The notes: generated from the letters alone by a model not told the origin. Positions 1 to 8,995 are shown, numbered from the stretch's first letter. The stretch is DNA of 64,000 nucleotides from Aestuariivita sp. (GCA_018401465.1 JAGYKE010000004.1:124001-188000); one strand, 5' to 3'. Numbers and translations are program-made.

Positions 1-1
1 G

Positions 2-259
2 GAATTCGCGCCCGGCTTCACGCGCGAAACACTCGGCCTCGACGGATCGGAAACCTTCGAGATCGCAGGGCTGAACGATCCCCTCACCCCCCGGCAGGGC
101 GCCACTTTGGTAGTGTCACGCAGCGACGGCAGCACCACCGAGGTGCCGCTGGTGGTGCGTCTCGATACGCCCATCGAGGTCGAATACTACCGACACGGAG
201 GCATCGTTCCCTTCGTGCTGCGCGAGATCTTCAACAGGCAGGAAGGGACGCGGCCATGA
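2..259 (+). CDS. aconitate hydratase, C-terminal fragment (5' end outside window)
   Basis: Only the last 85 codons are present, in frame from base 2 to a TGA. The translation carries the aconitase C-terminal swivel-domain pattern: LGLDGSE, a PLTPRQ stretch, then RLDTPIEVEYYRHGGI followed by PFVLR at the end. Known members hydrate and dehydrate citrate/isocitrate (or 2-methylcitrate, AcnD) through cis-aconitate with a 4Fe-4S cluster; the cluster cysteines would lie upstream of the window. The stop overlaps the next start by 4 bases (ATGA), so it is translationally coupled to prpF. The AcnD-PrpF pairing of the methylcitrate cycle is one precedent, but the nearby tricarboxylate transporter makes an aconitate-related role equally likely. 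Confidence 0.9.
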   Translation, partial: EFAPGFTRETLGLDGSETFEIAGLNDPLTPRQGATLVVSRSDGSTTEVPLVVRLDTPIEVEYYRHGGIVPFVLREIFNRQEGTRP

Positions 260-1422
260 CGATGCAGACCCCCATCCCAGCCGTCTACATGCGCGGCGGG
301 ACCAGCAAGGGCGTGTTCTTCCGCGACGACTGGCTGCCCGGCGACCCTGCCGTCCGAGAGCAGGTCCTGCTGCGCGTCGTTGGCAGCCCCGATCCCTATG
401 GCCAGCAGATCGACGGGATGGGCGGGGGCACGTCGAGCACCACCAAGGCGGTGATCGTGGGGCCATCCTTACAGCCCGATTGTGATGTGGATTATACCTT
501 CGGTGCGGTCGCAATCGGCACCCCGGTGATCGACTGGTCGGGCAATTGCGGCAACCTGACTTCGGCTGTCGGGCCCTTCGCCATCGCGCAGGGGCTGGTC
601 ACGCCGCCACAAAACGGGATCGCCACGGTCCGTATCTGGCAGACCAACATCCGCGCCAAGATCATCGCGCATGTGCCGGTGCAGGATGGCCGGGTGGTCG
701 AGGGCGGCGATTTCGTGCTGGACGGCGTCAGCTTTCCCGCCGCCGAAATCCAGCTCGAATTCCTGCAAGACCCCGGGCAATCGGACGCCATGTTCCCGAC
801 CGGGCAGCTGATCGAGATGCTGGAGGTTCCCGGCGTCGGCACAATCGAGGCGACGCTGATCACCGCAGGCAATCCCGCGATCATCGTGCAGGCCGCGACC
901 CTTGGCCTGACCGGGGCCGAGTTGCAGGCCGACATCAACGGCAATGCCGACCTGCTGGCCCGGGCCGAGGCGATCCGCGCCCATGGCGCCGTGCGCATGG
1001 GCCTGTCGGCCAGTGCCACCGATGCGACGGCCTTGCGGCCGCACACGCCCAAGCTGGCTTTTGTCGCCCCGCCCCGGTCCTACGTCGCCTCGAGCGGTCA
1101 GAGGGTTGCGGCAGAGGATATCCACCTGAATGCCCGCATCTTTTCGATGGGCAAGCTGCATCACGCGATGACCGGCACCGGCGCGGTGGGCCTTGCGGCG
1201 GCAGCGGCGATCCCCGGCACGATGGTCAGCGAAACTCTGGGCGGGCCGCGCATGCAGATGCGCTTTGGCCATCCGTCGGGGAGCCTGCTGGTCGGGGCGC
1301 AGACCGTCCGGCAGGGCAATGACTGGGCCGTCACCTCGGTCACCATGAGCCGCAGCGCCCGCCGCCTGATGGAGGGCGCGGTTCTGGTGCCCGATGCGAT
1401 CCTGCGCGGGGGGGCCGCGTGA
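256..1422 (+). CDS. prpF: PrpF-family cis-trans isomerase / tautomerase
   Basis: A 388-residue protein of the PrpF family (diaminopimelate-epimerase fold). Near the N-terminus it has the signature MRGGTSKGVF, then IDGMGGGTSSTTK with Lys64, and SGNCGN with Cys98, which match the catalytic Lys/Cys region known for PrpF. Family members isomerise trans-2-methylaconitate to the cis form; relatives act on 4-oxalomesaconate. It overlaps the aconitase stop by 4 bases and its own stop overlaps the following start (TGATG), so three genes are coupled. I infer that it supplies the cis isomer of an unsaturated tricarboxylate to the aconitase. The exact substrate is not visible. Confidence 0.88.
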   Translation: MTMQTPIPAVYMRGGTSKGVFFRDDWLPGDPAVREQVLLRVVGSPDPYGQQIDGMGGGTSSTTKAVIVGPSLQPDCDVDYTFGAVAIGTPVIDWSGNCGNLTSAVGPFAIAQGLVTPPQNGIATVRIWQTNIRAKIIAHVPVQDGRVVEGGDFVLDGVSFPAAEIQLEFLQDPGQSDAMFPTGQLIEMLEVPGVGTIEATLITAGNPAIIVQAATLGLTGAELQADINGNADLLARAEAIRAHGAVRMGLSASATDATALRPHTPKLAFVAPPRSYVASSGQRVAAEDIHLNARIFSMGKLHHAMTGTGAVGLAAAAAIPGTMVSETLGGPRMQMRFGHPSGSLLVGAQTVRQGNDWAVTSVTMSRSARRLMEGAVLVPDAILRGGAA

Positions 1423-2165
1423 TGGGAGCGGCGCTGGAACAGGGCGAGGCCATCGACACCGCGGTCCCCGGGGTGCTGAGCGTGGCCATCAACTTTGGCA
1501 ACCCGATCCTCGCGTGTCGGGATGCGCAGGGAAAACCGGCCGGTGTTTCGGTCGATATCGCCCGGCGGATCGCTTCGGAGCTTTCGCTGGAATGCCGTCT
1601 CATCCCCTTCGAGGCGGCCAAGGACGCCGCGGCGGCTGTGGGTGCGGGCGACTGCGATCTGGGTTTTTTCGCTGCCGACCCGGCCCGGGCCGACAAGGTC
1701 GCCTTCACGCGCCCCTATCTTGCGATCGAGGGCAATTACCTCGTGCGGGACGGCTCGGCCTATCTGTGCAACGAGGACGTGGACCACACGGGCGTGCTGA
1801 TCGGTGTCGGTCGCGGCAGCGCCTATGATCTGTTCCTGACCCGCACCCTCCGCAAGGCCACGCTGGTGCGCGACTGCACCTCTCCCGAAGTGGTGGACAC
1901 TTTCGTGCGGCTGGGACTCGACGTCGCCGCCGGGGTGCGGGCGCAACTGGAGCAGGACGCGGCGCGGATCGGCGGTCTGCGTCTGATCCAGCCGCATTTC
2001 ATGCTGATCCAGCAGGCGCTGGGCGTGCCCAAGGCGCTCGAACCGCGCCTCATCAACCTTCTCGATCAGTTCATCGCGCGATCGCTCGCGGACGGGTTCT
2101 TCACCGAAGTGCTGACACGCCATCAAGTCGAGGGTGTGGACCTCATCGAGGATGCGCGCCGCTGA
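1422..2165 (+). CDS. solute-binding-fold protein (SBP family 3-like) without signal peptide
   Basis: A 247-residue protein. The body resembles the family 3 solute-binding fold: LSVAINFGNPI at the start of lobe 1, GKPAGVSVDIARRIA, then DLGFFAADPARADKV and FTRPYL. Exported members carry a hydrophobic leader. Here only about 17 polar residues precede the fold, so the product should stay in the cytoplasm. The start is ATG at 1422 (a GTG at 1419 is also in frame), coupled to prpF. No ABC permease or ATPase lies next to it, and the following transporter has its own exported receptor. It could be an enzyme on this fold (cyclohexadienyl dehydratase is a precedent) or a ligand sensor. Assignment to the fold is fairly firm; function is unknown. 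Confidence 0.7.
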   Translation: MGAALEQGEAIDTAVPGVLSVAINFGNPILACRDAQGKPAGVSVDIARRIASELSLECRLIPFEAAKDAAAAVGAGDCDLGFFAADPARADKVAFTRPYLAIEGNYLVRDGSAYLCNEDVDHTGVLIGVGRGSAYDLFLTRTLRKATLVRDCTSPEVVDTFVRLGLDVAAGVRAQLEQDAARIGGLRLIQPHFMLIQQALGVPKALEPRLINLLDQFIARSLADGFFTEVLTRHQVEGVDLIEDARR

Positions 2166-2227
2166 CAGAAAGACGCATCGAAGGAGGAGAACAGATGCAA
2201 AGCCAAACCAAACAAGGAGGAAAGACC

Positions 2228-3325
2228 ATGATACTGAAATCCATGCGCCGTTGGGTCGGCGCTGCGGCCTGTCTTGCCGCGACCACGGCCTTGGCCGGAA
2301 CGGCATCGGCGGAAGTGAACCTGTCGGGCAAGACCGTCGAGTTCGTGATCCCGTTCTCGGAATCGGGCGGGACCGCGCGTTGGGCGAACTTCATGGCGCC
2401 GTTCCTGTCCGAGCATCTGCCGGGCAACCCGACGGTCGTCGTGCGCTATCGTCCGGGCGCGGGTTCGGTTTCGGGCGCCAACTGGTTTCAGGAACAGGAC
2501 ACCGCCGACGGCACCCTGATCTTCGGCACCTCGGGCTCGACGCAGTTCCCCTATCTGCTGGGCGATCCGCGCGTGCGCTATGAATACAATGACTGGAAGG
2601 TCCTGCTGGTTTCGGGGACAGGTGGCGTCGCCTACCTGCCGCCGGAAACCGCCGCGATGATGAACGGTCTGGATGCGTCCGGCCTGCGCGGCCAGAACTT
2701 CATCTGGGGCGTGCAGAGCGCGACCGGCCTCGACCTCGTTCCGAACCTTGCGTGGCAAATGCTGGGCCTGAACGTCGAATCCGTTCTGGGGATGGAGGGC
2801 CGCGGCGATGGCCGCCTGATGTTCGAACGCGGCGAAGCCAACATCGACTACCAGACCTCGTCTGCCTACATCAAGTCGGTGCAACCCATGGTCGACAGCG
2901 GCATGGCCGTTCCGATCATGGCCTGGGGGGCGCTGGATGACGATGGCAACATCGTCCGTGACCCCACCTTCCCCGACATCCCGACCTTCAAGGAAGTCTG
3001 CGACGCGACTCCCGACTGTGCGACCGAAGGTCTGACATGGGATGCGTGGGTGACTCTCTTCACCGCCGGCTTCCCGGCCAACAAGATGCTCTTCCTGCCC
3101 GGCACCGCCTCGCAGGAGATGGTCGATACCTACACCAAGGCCCTGCAGGAAATCTTTGCGCGTGACGACTTCTGGGCCGTCGCGTCGGGTGAACTTGGCG
3201 TCTATCCGCAGATGACGGGGGCCGCGGCGCAGGCGGCGTTCCGTCTCGGCACGCAGGTGAAGCCGGAGGCGCGCGAGTTCGTCGTCAACTGGCTAAAGGA
3301 AAGCTACGGCGTGGTTCTTGAGTGA
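2228..3325 (+). CDS. tctC: tripartite tricarboxylate transporter receptor (TctC family)
   Basis: Periplasmic substrate receptor of a TTT transporter, 365 residues. The start at 2228 follows AAGGAGG and gives a clean Sec signal peptide (KSMRRW, hydrophobic core, ASA|E cleavage after residue 28). An in-frame ATG at 2195 with its own AAGGAGG would add 11 polar residues and spoil the leader. The mature protein opens with KTVEFVIPFSESGGTARWA and later VVVRYRPGAGSVSGANW, the TctC/Bug-receptor pattern. It is followed by a strong hairpin and then the TctA-TctB fusion. Family members bind citrate-like carboxylates; with aconitase and PrpF around it, a tricarboxylate is the natural guess. Confidence 0.88.
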   Translation: MILKSMRRWVGAAACLAATTALAGTASAEVNLSGKTVEFVIPFSESGGTARWANFMAPFLSEHLPGNPTVVVRYRPGAGSVSGANWFQEQDTADGTLIFGTSGSTQFPYLLGDPRVRYEYNDWKVLLVSGTGGVAYLPPETAAMMNGLDASGLRGQNFIWGVQSATGLDLVPNLAWQMLGLNVESVLGMEGRGDGRLMFERGEANIDYQTSSAYIKSVQPMVDSGMAVPIMAWGALDDDGNIVRDPTFPDIPTFKEVCDATPDCATEGLTWDAWVTLFTAGFPANKMLFLPGTASQEMVDTYTKALQEIFARDDFWAVASGELGVYPQMTGAAAQAAFRLGTQVKPEAREFVVNWLKESYGVVLE

Positions 3326-3335
3326 TCCGCTGAAC

Positions 3336-3365
3336 GGCCCGGCGTGTCATCGGACATGCCGGGCC
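3336..3365 (+). terminator. intra-operon hairpin after tctC
   Basis: Left arm GGCCCGGCGTGTC and right arm GACATGCCGGGCC enclose the loop ATCG, a 13-pair stem with one G-U pair, starting 11 bases after the tctC stop. No T-run follows. It probably protects the tctC 3' end or partly attenuates transcription into tctA. Confidence 0.65.
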
Positions 3366-3449
3366 GACTCCGTCGGTCGGGACAGGCGGCAGACGCCCGC
3401 CGGCCTCTCCAAAGTCGACCCGACCGAACCCTGACGAAAGGACCCCCCG

Positions 3450-5468
3450 ATGGAACTTCTTGCAACGGCCGGCCCGGCGCTGATGGAAGCGCTTGCCCTG
3501 ATCTTGCAGCCGCAACAGATCGGGTTTCTGGTCTGTGGCGTCCTGCTTGGACTGGTCATCGGCGTCTTTCCCGGGCTGGGTGGCATCGCGGGCCTCAGCC
3601 TCGTGCTGCCCTTCATGTTCGGCATGGACCCCGTGGCGGGTCTTGCCCTGATGATCGGCCTGATCGCCGTGGTTCCCACATCCGATACATTCTCGAGCGT
3701 GCTTCTGGGCATCCCCGGATCGGCTGCAAGCCAGGCGACGGTGCTGGACGGCTTCCCCCTGGCCAAGAGGGGCGAGGCAGGCCGCGCACTGGCGGCGGCC
3801 TTCGTCTCGTCGCTGTTCGGGGGGCTTTTCGGGGCGCTGGTCCTGACCACCATGATCTTCTTCGCGCGGCCGCTAATCCTCGCCTTCAACATTCCCGCGA
3901 TGCTGGCGGTCACGCTTCTGGGTCTGTCCATGGTGGCCATTCTGGCGGGCCGCATTCCGCTCAAGGGGATTGTCGCGGCCGGGCTCGGCCTGCTTGCGGG
4001 CACTATCGGACTAGGCGGGCCGGGCGGTTCGCCGCGCATGTCGACCTATGACACGCCCTATCTGCTTGAAGGGTTCAGCCTTGTCATCGTGGGCCTCGGC
4101 ATCTTCGCCATCCCCGAGATCGTGTCGCTCTTGCGGCAGGACCGGGCGATTTCCAAATCCGGCACGCTGGGGCGCGGCTGGCTGGACGGTCTGCGCGACT
4201 GGACCCGCAATATCTGGCTGTCGGTGAAATGCTCGGGGATCGGGGTGATGGTCGGCATGATCCCCGGTCTTGGCGGAACGGTCGTCGACTGGATCGCCTA
4301 TGGCTATACGGTGCAGTCGGCCAAGGACAAGTCGCAGTTCGGCAAGGGCGACATCCGCGGCGTGATCGGGCCGGAAAGCTCGAACAATGCCAAGGAAGGC
4401 GGCGGGCTGGTGCCGACGCTGGTCTTCGGCATCCCCGGCTCTGCCTCTATGGCGGTCTTCATCGGCGGGCTGGCGCTTCTGGGCTACGAGGCCGGTCCGC
4501 ACATGGTGCGCAACAATCTTGACGTCACCTATACCATCGTGTGGTCGCTGGCGCTGGCCAATGTGGTGGGGGCGGGTCTGTGCATCTTCCTTGCGAACCC
4601 GATCGCGCGGCTGACCACCATCCGCTTCACGCTGCTCGCACCCTTCCTGTTCATGATGATCGCATTTGCCGCCTTCCAGGCACGGCAGTCGCTGGGCGAT
4701 CTTGTAGCGCTCATGGTGATCGGGCTGATCGGCATCTTCCTGCGGCGCTTCGACTTTTCGCGCGCCGCCTTCCTGATCGGCTTCGTGCTGTCGTCGCAGG
4801 CCGAGGCCTATGCCAGCCAGTTCTACCAGATCGCCAGTTCGCGGATGCGTCAGGGCGGGTTTGAGGGCGTTCTGGATTACGTCGGCACACCGCTGGTCTT
4901 CGGCATCCTCGTGCTGACCGTGGCCTCGGTCTGGATCGGATTGAAGCAGGGCAAGCACGTCTACGGCAATGATTCGACCCCGGTCGGAGCAAAGCGCGCA
5001 CCGGTGATCTTCATGCTTGCGATCACACTCTATGTGGCGGTGTCGGTCTGGAACGCCACGACGATCGGCTTTGCCGGCGACAAGGTGTTCCCCCTGACTG
5101 TGGGAACCGTCACGCTGGTCGGCTGCAGCCTGCTTTTGCTGCGCATGCGTCGCGCGGCAGAGGATGACGCGATCTTCGCCGACAACGAACAGGGCGGTGA
5201 GGATGGCGCGGCGCCGCACGGGCTGTGGGCGACGCTGGGCTGGTTCGCGGGGCTCTTGGCATTGTCGGCGCTGTTCGGGTTCATCATCGCTCTGGCGATC
5301 TTCCTGCTGGCCTTCTTCCGGGTCAGGGCACAGGTCAGCTGGGAGCGGACGCTGCTCCTGTCTGCCTCGGCGATCACGCTGATCTGCGTGCTGGCCGGTT
5401 CGCTGGGCCGCGATTTCCCGCCGGGTCTGTTGCAGCAGTTCGTCGACCTGCCGTGGCCGCTGACATGA
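3450..5468 (+). CDS. tctA: tripartite tricarboxylate transporter permease, TctA-TctB fusion
   Basis: A 672-residue membrane protein. Residues about 1-505 are TctA, the large permease subunit (VFPGLGGIAGLSLVLPFMFG near the N-terminus; a second copy, MVGMIPGLGGTVVDW, near residue 270; many hydrophobic segments). Residues about 515-672 hold a TctB-like small subunit with four hydrophobic segments, joined by a charged linker. In most TTT systems TctA and TctB are separate genes, so the fusion explains why no tctB is found nearby. The start ATG has GAAAGGA about 8 bases upstream. With TctC it should import a di- or tricarboxylate driven by an ion gradient. Confidence 0.88.
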   Translation: MELLATAGPALMEALALILQPQQIGFLVCGVLLGLVIGVFPGLGGIAGLSLVLPFMFGMDPVAGLALMIGLIAVVPTSDTFSSVLLGIPGSAASQATVLDGFPLAKRGEAGRALAAAFVSSLFGGLFGALVLTTMIFFARPLILAFNIPAMLAVTLLGLSMVAILAGRIPLKGIVAAGLGLLAGTIGLGGPGGSPRMSTYDTPYLLEGFSLVIVGLGIFAIPEIVSLLRQDRAISKSGTLGRGWLDGLRDWTRNIWLSVKCSGIGVMVGMIPGLGGTVVDWIAYGYTVQSAKDKSQFGKGDIRGVIGPESSNNAKEGGGLVPTLVFGIPGSASMAVFIGGLALLGYEAGPHMVRNNLDVTYTIVWSLALANVVGAGLCIFLANPIARLTTIRFTLLAPFLFMMIAFAAFQARQSLGDLVALMVIGLIGIFLRRFDFSRAAFLIGFVLSSQAEAYASQFYQIASSRMRQGGFEGVLDYVGTPLVFGILVLTVASVWIGLKQGKHVYGNDSTPVGAKRAPVIFMLAITLYVAVSVWNATTIGFAGDKVFPLTVGTVTLVGCSLLLLRMRRAAEDDAIFADNEQGGEDGAAPHGLWATLGWFAGLLALSALFGFIIALAIFLLAFFRVRAQVSWERTLLLSASAITLICVLAGSLGRDFPPGLLQQFVDLPWPLT

Positions 5469-5526
5469 GCCCGCGCCCCGTGTCCCCGCCCCGCACCAAG
5501 CATGACCCCATTGACGCGAGCGACCG

Positions 5527-6618
5527 ATGAAACAGGCGGCAATCCCGTTCCACTTCATGCGTGGCGGCACATCGCGCGGGCCCTATTTCAACCGCGCCGA
5601 TCTTCCGCAGGATCGCGACCGGCTGGCCGAGGTTCTGATCGCCGTCATCGGGGCGGGCCATCCGCTCAACATCGACGGCCTTGGCGGCGGCAACGCGGTG
5701 ACGACCAAGGTGGCGATGCTGTCGCGTTCGGACGATCCGGCGGCCGACATCGACTATTTCTTCGGTCAGGTCGCCGTCACCGAACGCATGGTCGATTTCG
5801 GGCCGACCTGCGGCAACATCCTTGTGGGTGTCGGCCCCGCCGCCATCGAGATGGGCCTTGTGCCGGTTGCGGGCGATGTTACGCCCGTGCGCATCCGCGC
5901 CGTCAACACCGGCGCATTGGTGGAGGCGCTGGTGCAGACGCCGGGCAGACAAGTTCTGTATTCCGGGGATACCGCCATCTCGGGCGTGCCCGGCACGGCG
6001 GCCCCCGTCGCGCTGAACTTTCTCGATGTCGTCGGGTCGCGCACGGGCAAGATGTTTCCCACCGGCAACCGGATCGACATGATCGACGGGTTGCAGGTGT
6101 CCTGCGTCGATGTCGCCATGCCGATGATGATCGCGCGGGCCGGGGATTTCGGTCTGACCGGCCACGAGAGCGAACAGGCGCTCAACGACAACCGGGCGCT
6201 GTTTGGGAGAATGGAAGCGATCCGCCTGAAAGCCGGGCTGCTGATGGGACTGGGCGACGTGACCAGATCCGTCACGCCCAAGATCGGCCTGATCGCGCCC
6301 GCTAGGACAAAAGGCGCGCATTTCGCCACCCGCTATTTCATGCCGTGGGAGACGCATCCCTCGCTTGCGGTGACGGGTTCGCAATGTCTTGCCGCCTGTG
6401 CCATCGCGCCGGGAACGGTCGCGCAGGGCATCGCCGCGGCGGTGGGCGGCTCTCCGGCGACGATCTGCATCGAACACCCGATGGGCGTGATGGATGTCGT
6501 GGTGAATTTCACCCGGCAGGGCGACGTGCTCGATTTCCATTCTGCCGGCGTCATCCGCACCTCCCGCTTGATCGCGAGGGGCGAGCTTCTGGTTCCCTCT
6601 CAGCTGATCGAGGGCTGA
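5527..6618 (+). CDS. second PrpF-family protein, GalD-like (4-oxalomesaconate tautomerase-like)
   Basis: A 363-residue PrpF-fold protein, clearly diverged from the copy at 256. It has MRGGTSRGPYF, a shorter IDGLGGGNAVTTK with Lys61, and FGPTCGN with Cys95, so the catalytic Lys/Cys pair is kept. Length and the opening motif are closer to GalD, the 4-oxalomesaconate tautomerase of gallate breakdown, than to methylcitrate-cycle PrpF. No gallate genes are visible here, so I keep the call general. It lies between the transporter and an AbrB-family membrane protein in the same operon. The Shine-Dalgarno is weak. Two PrpF paralogues in one operon suggest two isomerisation steps or two substrates. 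Confidence 0.8.
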   Translation: MKQAAIPFHFMRGGTSRGPYFNRADLPQDRDRLAEVLIAVIGAGHPLNIDGLGGGNAVTTKVAMLSRSDDPAADIDYFFGQVAVTERMVDFGPTCGNILVGVGPAAIEMGLVPVAGDVTPVRIRAVNTGALVEALVQTPGRQVLYSGDTAISGVPGTAAPVALNFLDVVGSRTGKMFPTGNRIDMIDGLQVSCVDVAMPMMIARAGDFGLTGHESEQALNDNRALFGRMEAIRLKAGLLMGLGDVTRSVTPKIGLIAPARTKGAHFATRYFMPWETHPSLAVTGSQCLAACAIAPGTVAQGIAAAVGGSPATICIEHPMGVMDVVVNFTRQGDVLDFHSAGVIRTSRLIARGELLVPSQLIEG

Positions 6619-6641
6619 GACATGCCACAAGACCCCGGCCC

Positions 6642-7724
6642 ATGTTCTTTGCACCGCTGACCGCCGCACGACGCCGCGCCCTGACCTTGGGCCTTTCCGT
6701 GCTGGGCACGGCCATGTTCTGGGTGCTGTCGCTGCCCCTGCCCTTCCTGTTCGGCCCGCTTTTCGCATGTCTTTTCGCGGCGCTGGCGGGGGCGCCGCTG
6801 CAGGGTTTCGGGCAGGTTTCCGTCGCGGCGCGCACGATCCTTGGCGTGGCGGTGGGTGCATCGGTCACACCCGAGGTCGTGGCGCGGGTGCCGCAGATGG
6901 CGGCCTCGGTCGCGCTGATCCCGCTTTACATCGCGGTGATCGGGCTGGTGGGGGTGCCGTTCTTCCGCAAGGTCTACAAGTTTGACTGGGCCACCAGCTG
7001 GTATGCCGCGATGCCGGGCGGATTGCAGGACATGGTGATCTTCGGGAAGGAGGCGGGCGGCGACGTGCGCGCGCTCAGCCTGATCCACACGACGCGGATG
7101 CTGATCCTCGTGACGGTGGCGCCGCTGATCCTGACGATGGGCTTCGGGGTGACGCTCGACAACCCGATCGGCGCGCCGGCGGCGGACCTGCCGCTCCACG
7201 AGATGGCGATCATGGCCGCCGCGGCGCTGATCGGGTGGAAGGGCGGCGAACGGATCGGCCTGTTCGGGGCCTCGATCCTCGGGCCGATGATCCTGACCGG
7301 AGTGTTGTCCCTGAGCGGGGTCATTCATTACCGCCCGCCGGCCGAGGCGATCCTCGTGGCGCAGTTCATGATCGGGATCGGCATCGGCGTGGGCTATGTC
7401 GGCGTGACGATGCACGAGATCCGGCGCGATGTGTCGGCTGGCGTGATCTTCGTGCTGATGCTGGCGGCGCTGGCCGCGCTTTTCACCGAAGCGGTGGTGC
7501 TTTTGGGTCTTGCCCCCGCGGTGGACGGCTTCATCGCCTTTGCCCCGGGCGGGCAGGCCGAGATGACGGTGCTTGCCATCATCGTCGGCGCCGATCTGGG
7601 CTATGTCATCGTGCATCACCTGACGCGGGTGTTGCTGGTCATCTCGGGCGCGCCGATTGTGGCGGGGCTGATCCGCCTGCGGGAGCGGCAGGAGAACGAC
7701 AAGGACCGGGAGACACGGGAATGA
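6642..7724 (+). CDS. AbrB-family membrane protein (putative transporter)
   Basis: A 360-residue integral membrane protein with about nine or ten hydrophobic segments and the duplicated AbrB-family (Pfam AbrB, formerly 'putative ammonia monooxygenase') arrangement. It has PFLFGPLFACL and AARTILGVAVGASVTPEV in the first half and a related block, FMIGIGIGVGYVGV, in the second. The ATG at 6642 gives MFFAPLTAARRRALT, a short basic lead before the first membrane helix. It is unrelated to the DNA-binding AbrB protein. Function in this family is poorly known. It follows prpF2 by 23 bases and precedes the dehydrogenase, so it may be a second carrier or exporter for the pathway. Confidence 0.75.
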   Translation: MFFAPLTAARRRALTLGLSVLGTAMFWVLSLPLPFLFGPLFACLFAALAGAPLQGFGQVSVAARTILGVAVGASVTPEVVARVPQMAASVALIPLYIAVIGLVGVPFFRKVYKFDWATSWYAAMPGGLQDMVIFGKEAGGDVRALSLIHTTRMLILVTVAPLILTMGFGVTLDNPIGAPAADLPLHEMAIMAAAALIGWKGGERIGLFGASILGPMILTGVLSLSGVIHYRPPAEAILVAQFMIGIGIGVGYVGVTMHEIRRDVSAGVIFVLMLAALAALFTEAVVLLGLAPAVDGFIAFAPGGQAEMTVLAIIVGADLGYVIVHHLTRVLLVISGAPIVAGLIRLRERQENDKDRETRE

Positions 7725-7788
7725 CGTCTGACGCGCGGCACATCTTGCCGATGCCCCACCTGCCCATCTGCGAAAGGGTCGAAAGCAC

Positions 7789-8781
7789 ATGAAGGTTCAT
7801 ATCCTCGACGACTGGTTCGACACGCTTCGAACGCTGCCAAGCTTCCGCCTGCTCTACGGGCACGAGGTGACGCTCTGGACCGACCACACCGACGACGTGG
7901 CGACGCTGGCCGCCCGGCTTGCCCCCGCCGAGGCGCTGGTGCTGTTCCGCGAACGCACGTCAATCACGGCGCCCCTGCTCGAACGCTTGCCGAACCTGCG
8001 CCTGATCAGCCAGCGCAGCGTCTATCCCCATGTGGATGTGCCCGCCTGCACCGCCAACGGGGTGCTTCTGTCGTCCAACATGCATGCCGACACGCCTTCG
8101 ATCGCGGCGTCCGAACTGACCTTTGCCCTGATCCTGTCCACTGCGCGGCAGATCCCGCAGCAGATGGCCGCGCTGCAGGCCGGACTCTGGCAGCTGGCGC
8201 CCGGCCAGACGCTGCGGGGGCGCAGGCTGGGGCTTTATGGCTATGGCCGGATCGCCAGACAGGTCGCGGGCTACGCCCGCGCCTTCGGGATGGAAGTGGT
8301 CTGGTGGGCGTCCGAGGCGGGCCGCGCGCGCGCACTGGCCGATGGCGAGCCCCTCGCCGCCAGCCGTGCGGCTTTCTTCGCGGAGAGCGACTTCGTGTCC
8401 CTTCACGTCCGGCTGAAACCCGAGACGCGGGGCATCATCACGCGCGACGATCTGCTGTCGATGAAACCCTCGGCCGGGTTCATCAACACCTCGCGTTCGG
8501 GCCTTGTCGAGACCGGCGCGCTGCAGGCCGCGCTGGACGCGGGCCGCCCCGGCCGCCTAGCGCTCGACGTCTTCGACCGCGAGCCGATGACGCCGCCCGT
8601 CGACCCGCTGGTCCTGCACCCCAACGTCATCGCGACGCCCCATATTGGCTATGTCACCGAGGACGAGCTGGACCTGCAGTTCGCGGATATCTACGAGCAG
8701 ATCAACGCCTTCGCGGCGGGCGCGCCCATCCACATGATCAACCCCGAAGTCCACAGGCAAGGTAACCCTGCCAGGGGTTAA
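7789..8781 (+). CDS. NAD-dependent D-2-hydroxyacid dehydrogenase family protein
   Basis: A 330-residue protein. The Rossmann motif GLYGYGRIARQV lies near residue 145. Catalytic positions follow in order: Arg in NTSRSGLVE, the acidic residue in the FDREPM region, and His in ATPHIGYVTED. The N-terminal half is the usual substrate-binding domain. The family reduces 2-oxoacids or oxidises D-2-hydroxyacids with NAD(P)H. It is the last gene of the + strand aconitase-prpF-tct operon and may process a hydroxy- or oxo-acid released from the imported carboxylate. The start ATG follows AAAGGGTCGAAAGCAC, with a Shine-Dalgarno at a slightly long distance. Confidence 0.85.
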   Translation: MKVHILDDWFDTLRTLPSFRLLYGHEVTLWTDHTDDVATLAARLAPAEALVLFRERTSITAPLLERLPNLRLISQRSVYPHVDVPACTANGVLLSSNMHADTPSIAASELTFALILSTARQIPQQMAALQAGLWQLAPGQTLRGRRLGLYGYGRIARQVAGYARAFGMEVVWWASEAGRARALADGEPLAASRAAFFAESDFVSLHVRLKPETRGIITRDDLLSMKPSAGFINTSRSGLVETGALQAALDAGRPGRLALDVFDREPMTPPVDPLVLHPNVIATPHIGYVTEDELDLQFADIYEQINAFAAGAPIHMINPEVHRQGNPARG

Positions 8782-8796
8782 GGGGATGCGGATGCA

Positions 8797-8829
8797 GGAT
8801 TTCCCCGTCACGTTGGACGGGGAAAATCC
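8797..8829. terminator. shared hairpin between convergent operons
   Basis: GGATTTCCCCGTC, loop ACGTTG, then GACGGGGAAAATCC form a 13-pair stem with one bulged base. It sits between the + strand dehydrogenase (ends 8781) and the - strand alcohol dehydrogenase (ends 8996), as expected for a two-way transcription stop. On the - strand the T-rich arm adds a short T-run. Confidence 0.65.
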
Positions 8830-8995
8830 GATGAGTACACCCCGTTTGACCCAAGCGCGCGGCATGGGCCTGCCGCGTCAGGCCGACGGCGGGCCGGGGC
8901 TGTGGCAAGGGAATGGGATCAGCGTGCCGTAGAACACGCACACCGCGGCAGTCCCCGGGGCATCCGGGGGCCGGTGACGCGCCCCGCGGATCGCG

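Noticed and set aside
5513-5526. CATTGACGCGAGCGAC before the second PrpF gene
   Set aside because: Only one half matches; it lies in a tight operon gap without a promoter.
8763-8780. TAACCC-GGGTTA dyad over the stop of the 2-hydroxyacid dehydrogenase
   Set aside because: It is a short stem with a six-base loop overlapping the stop; the stronger hairpin at 8797 is the likelier terminator.
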